Assembly: GCF_002027705.1 (NCBI RefSeq)
Contig: NZ_MBTG01000001.1
Location: forward strand, 372,001-436,000
From: Paenibacillus ferrarius
GTDB taxonomy: Bacteria > Bacillota > Bacilli > Paenibacillales > NBRC-103111
Direction of reading: 5' to 3'
DNA length: 64,000 bases
Positions within the stretch are counted from its first letter, which is position 1. Each line of letters begins with the position of its first letter. Below the pieces are notes generated by a model. That model was not told where the DNA came from, ran no database searches, and saw nothing but the letters and a program-made list of their open reading frames with translations. Of the stretch, positions 59,022 through 64,000 are shown one piece after another. A program made the position numbers and the translations under genes.

Positions 59022-62000
59022 ATGTCAACGTTCAAATCAAGACAAAAAGGCTATGTCTGGGGGTTATTGTTGGTGTTTGTGTTGTCGGTTGCACTACCGA
59101 CAGGATTAAGTGGTCCGACTACAGCGTTTGCTTCCGAGCAAGCGGATGACTGGGCGGCGATTCAGAGCCTGCTCTCTGGCATTTCACCAACCGTTACTAC
59201 ACCGATTAGCGGCGTGCAAACGAAAAATTACTCGCCGGGTCAGCTTCTAGGTAACGGGAATATCGGTGTGGTGGCCGGCGATACCGTCAGCAGTCAGAAA
59301 TTTTATTTTGGCAAGAACGATTTCTGGGGGAATGCCATTAAGAATCCGACGGATACAGCCAATTCTCCTTCATGGCAGCCGTCAATCTTGTCCGCCGGCG
59401 GACTAACGATCAATTCTCCTACTGCTGGCACGAACCCAGCTTCAGTCTACAGCATGAAACAGGATATTCAGAACGCCCAAGTCATTACGAACATGCAGTT
59501 CGGCAGCACGACCGTAACGATGAACTCTTGGACAGCAGATTCGGACGACGTGTTCGTTACCGAGTTATCAAGTCCAGCTGGGAGCAGCGCTGTCACGATA
59601 AACGCGGATTTATGGGTGCCGGATAAAATTACGATATCCAACGTCTCACAGGACAATAACAGCACGTATCCGTATTCAAGCGGGATTACGAGCGGAGTAC
59701 TTTGGGTCTCGCGCGAGAACAATTTGAATGGCGCCTCCGACTATAAGTCGCGAATTGCCGTAGCGACTAAGCTGTTAGGGGGCTCCTTCAGCGGTACGAC
59801 GGACGGCACAGCGGATGCCAAAGGAACGTTTACTTTGAGTCCGGGGACAACCGTGCAGCTTATTACGACTATCAAAAGCGGCATCGGAATCGGCAGTGCA
59901 GCCCCATCTTTAACTACCGTGAAGAATAATGCAATCAATGGCGTGAATGCCTTAACCGCAGCGAATATCACAACGCTGAAAGCCGAACACCAAACCTGGT
60001 GGAAGGACTTCTGGATGAAATCCTATGTGAACCTGAATGACAGCGTCATGAATAAATTTTATTTTGGCGCGCTTTATGTGTTGGGGGCTTCCAGCAGAGC
60101 GAACAGCGTTGCGCCGCCATCGATTTGGGGCAACTGGATAACCAACGATATACCTAATTGGGGCGGTAGATATTTCTTGAATTACAATGCGGAGGCGCTG
60201 TATTATGGAGCTTTCTCCAGCAATCGCTCCGATTCGGTATTGCCTTATAGCAACGTGATTGTGAAAGAATCGCCATTTCAGCAAAATAAAACGGCTTCGG
60301 CGGGTTATAAAGGTATTTTGTATCAAAGGAGCCTTGCGCCTTACAATTTAATTACAACTCCGCCTTCCATTAATACACCCGCTTCATCCAAGGATTGGAC
60401 GAAACTTCAGGACCAGAAGTCCGATGGCAGTTTCGCGGTGATGCCGCTAATCTGGTATTACGAGTACACAGGGGATAAAACCTATTTGCAAAATACGTTA
60501 TATCCGCTTGCCAAAAATATTGAAGCGTTTTTTCTCGATTATGTAACGAAAGTGGATCTGGGCGGCGGGAATTATAAATATGATATCCAGCATAGCTCGG
60601 CACATGAAGGCGGAGACGATTTGAATCCTGCCATCGACATTGGCTTTATCAAAAGATATTCCCAATTCCTGATTGATGCGAGTCAAACGTTGGGTGTGGA
60701 CGCGAACCTAGTAGCTAAATGGCAGGATTTGCGCGATCATATCGCTGCTTACCCTACCCAGAATTTCACGGTGAACGGTGTGGCGAATACACCAGTTTAT
60801 GTGTTAATGGAAGTTATGGGACCTAACGATGCTGCTCCCGCATACATCTACGTTGATGGACAGCCGGTTCAATTGGAAGGCTCTGTTTTTCCAGGAGAAT
60901 CTTATGTCAGCACCGACACGGCATACAAACAAACCGCTACAAATACGCTAAGCTATATGCATCCTTGGACTTTAACGGGATACAGCAACCATAACGGCTT
61001 CCCGAAAGTTTGGCCGATTGCGGCAAGATTAGGCTGGCCTGCAGCGGATCTGTTGAGTAAGTTCAAGGCATCTCTGACGAACACGACTTCGACCAAGCTG
61101 TGGAGAGCAAGCAATGTAACAGCTTTTGAAGGCGGAGGCGGTATCGAGACATCTGGAGCCATTGAGGGTGTGAATTCGATGCTGATGCAAACGGAGAACG
61201 GTGTGATCAAGTTATTTCCCGACTGGCCGACGAGCAATGACGCTTCCTTTAAGCGGCTCCTAGCCAAAGGCGGCTTCGAAGTGTCGAGCGCATTATCAAG
61301 CGGAGCTGTAAGCAGTATTCAAATTAATAATGTGAATAAGCAGCAAATCAGTTTGCCTGTCACGATTAAAAATCCGTGGAGCAGCGGTACACCAAATGTA
61401 CAACCGCTTGACTCGAATGGAAATCCTAGCGGAAGCGCATTTACGCCGACAGTAAGCGGTGGCAATATTACATTCAGCGCGGATTACAATCAAAAATACC
61501 AGATTACCATTGGCACATCTACACCGACACCGACGCCAACAGTAACACCAACTCCTACGGCAACACCGACGCCAACAGCAACTCCAACTCCTACGGCAAC
61601 ACCGACTCCTACTGCGACACCAACGCCGACACCGACTCCTACCCCAACGCCAACAGCAACTAATTATGAGGCGGAAGCGGCTACCTTGAGCGGTACGGTA
61701 GGGATTGCCAGTTGTTCTTATTGCTCCGCAGGCAATGCGGTCAATAATATTGGAAACGGCACGACAAATTATGTGACCTTTGCCAATGTCAATGTCGCAG
61801 CGGCAGGGACTTACACGATGAAAATCAATTATTTAACCAACAACACCAAGACCTATTATATAAGTATTAATGGCGGTGCTGGAACAGCTTACCCTTTAAC
61901 GGGCACTTCTTGGAGCACGACTTACAATACGACGATCTCCATCCAGCTGAATGCAGGGAATAATACGATTAAATTTTATAACAATACAGGCAGCGCGCCG

Positions 62001-62027
62001 AATCTGGATAGTATCGTTATTCAGTAG
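59022..62027 (+). CDS. Secreted GH95-like glycosidase with Thr-Pro linker and C-terminal CBM
   Basis: A 1001-residue exported enzyme. Signal peptide to about residue 39; N-terminal beta domain (55-300) with QLLGNGNIGVVAGD; (alpha/alpha)6 barrel (about 320-735) with WWKDFWMKSYVNLND, MNKFYFGALYVLGASSRANSVAPPSIWGNWITNDIPNWGGRYFLNYNAEALYYGA and HPWTLTGYSNHNGFPKVWPIAARLGWP; these resemble GH95 fucosidase/galactosidase enzymes, but I did not verify the catalytic acid/base. A (TP)n-rich linker (about 834-880) leads to a CBM6/35-like module (YEAEAATLSG, NNTIKFYNNTGSAPNLDSIVI). ATG is 11 bp after AGGAGG. Activity on fucose- or galactose-containing glycans is an inference. Confidence 0.8.
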   Translation: MSTFKSRQKGYVWGLLLVFVLSVALPTGLSGPTTAFASEQADDWAAIQSLLSGISPTVTTPISGVQTKNYSPGQLLGNGNIGVVAGDTVSSQKFYFGKNDFWGNAIKNPTDTANSPSWQPSILSAGGLTINSPTAGTNPASVYSMKQDIQNAQVITNMQFGSTTVTMNSWTADSDDVFVTELSSPAGSSAVTINADLWVPDKITISNVSQDNNSTYPYSSGITSGVLWVSRENNLNGASDYKSRIAVATKLLGGSFSGTTDGTADAKGTFTLSPGTTVQLITTIKSGIGIGSAAPSLTTVKNNAINGVNALTAANITTLKAEHQTWWKDFWMKSYVNLNDSVMNKFYFGALYVLGASSRANSVAPPSIWGNWITNDIPNWGGRYFLNYNAEALYYGAFSSNRSDSVLPYSNVIVKESPFQQNKTASAGYKGILYQRSLAPYNLITTPPSINTPASSKDWTKLQDQKSDGSFAVMPLIWYYEYTGDKTYLQNTLYPLAKNIEAFFLDYVTKVDLGGGNYKYDIQHSSAHEGGDDLNPAIDIGFIKRYSQFLIDASQTLGVDANLVAKWQDLRDHIAAYPTQNFTVNGVANTPVYVLMEVMGPNDAAPAYIYVDGQPVQLEGSVFPGESYVSTDTAYKQTATNTLSYMHPWTLTGYSNHNGFPKVWPIAARLGWPAADLLSKFKASLTNTTSTKLWRASNVTAFEGGGGIETSGAIEGVNSMLMQTENGVIKLFPDWPTSNDASFKRLLAKGGFEVSSALSSGAVSSIQINNVNKQQISLPVTIKNPWSSGTPNVQPLDSNGNPSGSAFTPTVSGGNITFSADYNQKYQITIGTSTPTPTPTVTPTPTATPTPTATPTPTATPTPTATPTPTPTPTPTPTATNYEAEAATLSGTVGIASCSYCSAGNAVNNIGNGTTNYVTFANVNVAAAGTYTMKINYLTNNTKTYYISINGGAGTAYPLTGTSWSTTYNTTISIQLNAGNNTIKFYNNTGSAPNLDSIVIQ
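61519..61661 (+). repeat. Low-complexity ACNCCNAC repeats encoding the Thr-Pro linker
   Basis: About 140 bp of near-repeating hexamers (ACACCGACG, ACTCCTACGGCA, ACACCGACGCCAACAGCA) encode alternating TPTPTPTA. Codons are varied within the repeat, which suggests selection on protein rather than pure slippage. Confidence 0.85.
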
Positions 62028-62057
62028 GTATTGCCGGGAACAGAACCCTATTCTGTC

Positions 62058-62112
62058 AAAAAGATCGCTTGCTCCATTAGCCTATTTGGCTTAGTGGAGG
62101 GCGGTCTTTTTT
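62058..62112 (+). terminator. Rho-independent terminator
   Basis: AAAAGATCGC...CTCCA and TGGAG...GCGGTCTTTTTT form a long interrupted stem 30 bp past the glycosidase stop. Confidence 0.85.
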
Positions 62113-62172
62113 GCCATTTTGGAAAGTAGGAGGGTCCCATTTTTGAGAGGGGTTGAAGAGAAGGGCTTGTTT

Positions 62173-62356
62173 CATTGGATTAATTCCAATGGAAGTTAGT
62201 GTTAGCAGCTTAATGGCGGATTGCATTGGATAAACTCCAATGCATAATCTAACAAGCGGCTATTTTGAGGGAAAATGAATGTTTGCATTGGATTAATTCC
62301 AATGAATGCTGGAAATCAGCCCTCTAGAGGCTGATTTCACTGGACAAAATCCAATG
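62173..62356. repeat. Palindrome array D: CATTGGA-N5-TCCAATG elements, starts 51/62/52 bp apart
   Basis: Elements at 62173-62191, 62224-62242, 62286-62304 and 62338-62356. Elements 1-3 are perfect; element 4 begins CACTGGA. The region around element 2 (GGATAAACTCCAATGCATAA, continuing TCTAA) is almost identical to array C, as is the GGCTGATTTCA before element 4, so C and D are clear copies in the same orientation. It lies between the glycosidase terminator and the next gene's leader. Confidence 0.88.
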
Positions 62357-62661
62357 AAAAGGATAAATATCCATGGCAGAAGGGCTTTTGCCCACTACTA
62401 GCCATTTAATTTAACTATATTAACTATTAACTGCACTAATCATCGTTAACCAACTTTTTGGCTCCCACAGAAGAGACAGATCCACCCTAATCGGAGGACA
62501 ATTGGAAGGAGGGAGAATTGCATGATCAGCTGTCTGAAAACAGGATAAAATCAATTTCCATAATAAAGAATGCAGTTCCTATATGCATAAGACTTATTCG
62601 CTTTAGCTGACTTATGATATGAATATTCCTTTACTTGAAGGCAATGAAAGGGGAACTACAA
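62357..62661 (+). other. Leader region before the oxidoreductase gene, with a possible 8-codon ORF
   Basis: A 305-bp stretch without a recognised gene. An AAGGAGGG (62506-62513) lies 8 bp before ATG 62522, which opens only MISCLKTG before a TAA at 62546-62548. That could be a leader peptide or an abandoned start. No T run or riboswitch consensus was seen. The real gene's own site AAAGGGG is at 62647-62653. Confidence 0.3.
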
Positions 62662-63813
62662 ATGGCAGAATATACAATCGGAATCATCATGAACGGAGTA
62701 ACTGGCCGGATGGGAACCAATCAGCATCTGATCCGTTCTATCCTTGCAATCCGCAATCAGGGCGGGGTGAAGCTTGCCAGTGGGGATGTGCTAATGCCCG
62801 ATCCGATTTTGGTTGGACGGCAAGAGCATAAGCTGCAAGCGCTGGCGAAGACGCATGGCATTGCGCGTTGGAGCACGAACCTTGACGAATGCTTGGCAGA
62901 TGAACGTGACCAGATTTATTTTGATTCGCAAATGACGAGCTTCCGTGTAGATAGCATTCGCAAGGCAATTGCTGCAGGCAAGCATATTTATTGTGAAAAG
63001 CCTACGGCCGCTAACTTGGAGGAATCCTTGGAGCTGGCACGGCTGGCCAAGGATGCCGGCGTAAAAAATGGCGTTGTGCAGGATAAACTCTTTCTACCAG
63101 GGCTGTTGAAGCTAAAAAGGCTGATCGATGCCGGATTTTTCGGTCACATTTTAGCTGTGCGGATGGAGTTTGGCTATTGGGTGTTTGAGGGGGACTGGCA
63201 GCCAGGACAGCGTCCATCATGGAATTACCGGAAGGAGGATGGCGGCGGCATTATCGTGGACATGTTCGCGCACTGGCGCTATGTGATCGATCATTTGTTC
63301 GGGAAGATTCGCAGCGTCTCTTGTCTGGGAGCAACCCATATTCCGCAGCGATGGGATGAGAACGGGAAAAGCTATGCCAGCACGGCAGACGATGCGGCTT
63401 ATGCAACGTTTGAGCTGGAGGGCGGCATTGTGGTGCAGGCTAATTCCTCTTGGGCGGTTCGCGTGAACCGAGAGGATTTGCTGACGATTCAAGTCGACGG
63501 TACGGAAGGCAGCGCAGTTGCGGGCTTGCGTGATTGCAAGGTGCAGCACCGGGTGAATACGTGTAAACCTGTTTGGAATCCGGACATTCCGAATCCGTTC
63601 AATTTCAGGGAGTTGTGGAGTGAGGTACCGGACAACCAACTTTTTGATAACGCATTCAAGATACAGTGGGAAATGTTTCTGAAGCATGTTCATGAAGATC
63701 AGCCGTTCCCATGGGATTTGCTTGAAGGTGCCAAGGGAACGCAATTGTCCGAGCTTGCCCTGCTTTCATGGCAAAAGCGATGTTGGTTGGATGTACCGGA
63801 ACTGGAGCTCTAG
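62662..63813 (+). CDS. Gfo/Idh/MocA family oxidoreductase
   Basis: A 383-residue NAD(P)-dependent oxidoreductase. N-terminal Rossmann domain: YTIGIIMNGVTGRMGTNQHL; the family marker HIYCEKPTAANLEESLEL with catalytic Lys; then the beta-sheet domain with DGGGIIVDMFAHWRYVIDHLFG (Asp and His of the active-site region). Such enzymes oxidise inositol, glucose or sugar derivatives. Start is ATG 62662, 8 bp after AAAGGGG; earlier in-frame starts at 62635 and 62644 precede that site. It is 12 bp from a DUF993 gene, a frequent pairing in sugar catabolic clusters. Confidence 0.9.
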   Translation: MAEYTIGIIMNGVTGRMGTNQHLIRSILAIRNQGGVKLASGDVLMPDPILVGRQEHKLQALAKTHGIARWSTNLDECLADERDQIYFDSQMTSFRVDSIRKAIAAGKHIYCEKPTAANLEESLELARLAKDAGVKNGVVQDKLFLPGLLKLKRLIDAGFFGHILAVRMEFGYWVFEGDWQPGQRPSWNYRKEDGGGIIVDMFAHWRYVIDHLFGKIRSVSCLGATHIPQRWDENGKSYASTADDAAYATFELEGGIVVQANSSWAVRVNREDLLTIQVDGTEGSAVAGLRDCKVQHRVNTCKPVWNPDIPNPFNFRELWSEVPDNQLFDNAFKIQWEMFLKHVHEDQPFPWDLLEGAKGTQLSELALLSWQKRCWLDVPELEL

Positions 63814-63825
63814 GAGGGAAGCGGA

Positions 63826-64000
63826 ATGGTTACGTTAAAGCTGCCGCATGAAGACGGCTCATTACATGCCTATACCACGCAAAGCGCAGGATCTTATGCG
63901 GGAAAAGCTGGAATTACTGGAAAGCCACTAAAAAGCCGCATCGCTTTCTCAGCGGCGCATGTCGTTTGTGATCCGTTGGCTAATACAGATCCGCTCGCCA
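63826..64000 (+). CDS. DUF993 family protein, 5' part only (runs off the window)
   Basis: Bases 63826-64000 encode 58 residues from ATG: MVTLKLPHEDGSLHAYT, then KPLKSRIAFSAAHVVCDPLAN, which matches the N-terminus of DUF993 proteins, TIM-barrel proteins distantly related to dihydrodipicolinate synthase. GAGGGAAGCGG lies just before the start. These genes sit with Gfo/Idh/MocA oxidoreductases and sugar isomerases in catabolic operons; the reaction is not established to my knowledge. Confidence 0.8.
   Translation, partial: MVTLKLPHEDGSLHAYTTQSAGSYAGKAGITGKPLKSRIAFSAAHVVCDPLANTDPLA

Noticed and set aside
61519..61661. Independent minisatellite
   Set aside because: It is in frame within the glycosidase and encodes a typical Thr-Pro linker.
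3..64000. Prophage, insertion sequence or integrated element
   Set aside because: No transposase, integrase, tRNA attachment site or phage structural gene was seen anywhere in the window.

Overview
The window looks like chromosome from a Paenibacillus-type soil Firmicute. The basis is gene content: several YesM/YesN-type two-component pairs next to carbohydrate ABC transporter parts that lack their own ATPase, many AraC regulators, large secreted glycosidases with FN3 and carbohydrate-binding modules, an S-layer (SLH) anchored surface protein, a c-di-AMP riboswitch, strong Gram-positive ribosome binding sites and frequent TTG/GTG starts. No rRNA, tRNA, transposase, integrase, phage gene or CRISPR array was seen.

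Layout. 1-7.5 kb: the end of a probable esterase, a CLC anion transporter, a MarR gene broken by an in-frame TGA, an acetyltransferase, and a run of secreted or cell-wall proteins (polysaccharide deacetylase, ankyrin lipoprotein, riboswitch-controlled LysM-CAP protein, SH3-like protein). 7.5-14.4 kb: small regulator/transporter or regulator/enzyme sets (ArsR-MFS, TetR-SDR-SDR), a decayed CPBP gene and an SDR without its catalytic residues. 14.5-23.8 kb: solute-binding protein, YesN response regulator and YesM kinase with no permeases, then an AraC gene divergent from a keto-deoxy-glucarate type catabolic operon (dehydratase/decarboxylase, UxuA-like protein, aldehyde dehydrogenase). 23.8-30.3 kb: CapA-like lipoprotein, an unknown gene and a 1498-residue NHL/RCC1/SLH surface protein. 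30.8-37.8 kb: a compact seven-gene operon joining a VanY-like carboxypeptidase and a VanRS-like two-component system to two sugar-type permeases, an HlyD-like adaptor and a solute-binding lipoprotein. 37.9-43.8 kb: AraC regulator, secreted phosphoesterase, GH8 glucanase/chitosanase. 44-50.2 kb: mixed genes (DUF817, glycosyltransferase, degenerate receiver, EamA exporter divergent from a MocR regulator). 50.4-58.9 kb: complete YesM-YesN-binding protein-permease-permease operon followed by a frameshifted sugar isomerase/epimerase gene and an AraC gene. 59-64 kb: a GH95-like glycosidase, an oxidoreductase and the start of a DUF993 gene.

The most unusual signal is not a gene. Four intergenic arrays (164-341, 12721-12899, 30472-30654, 62173-62356) each contain four short palindromes with almost the same start-to-start spacing, about 51, 61 and 51 bp. 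Two arrays use a CCTGC-N6-GCAGG palindrome and two use CATTGGA-N5-TCCAATG. The geometry is conserved while the palindrome word changes as a set within each array. I do not recognise this architecture as a named element and rank it first for follow-up.

Functionally the window reads as a plant- or cell-wall-polysaccharide utilisation and envelope-maintenance region: sensors of extracellular sugars drive ATPase-less importers, secreted enzymes release sugars, and TIM-barrel isomerases, oxidoreductases and dehydratases process them. All functional statements are inferred from sequence reading; no search was run.
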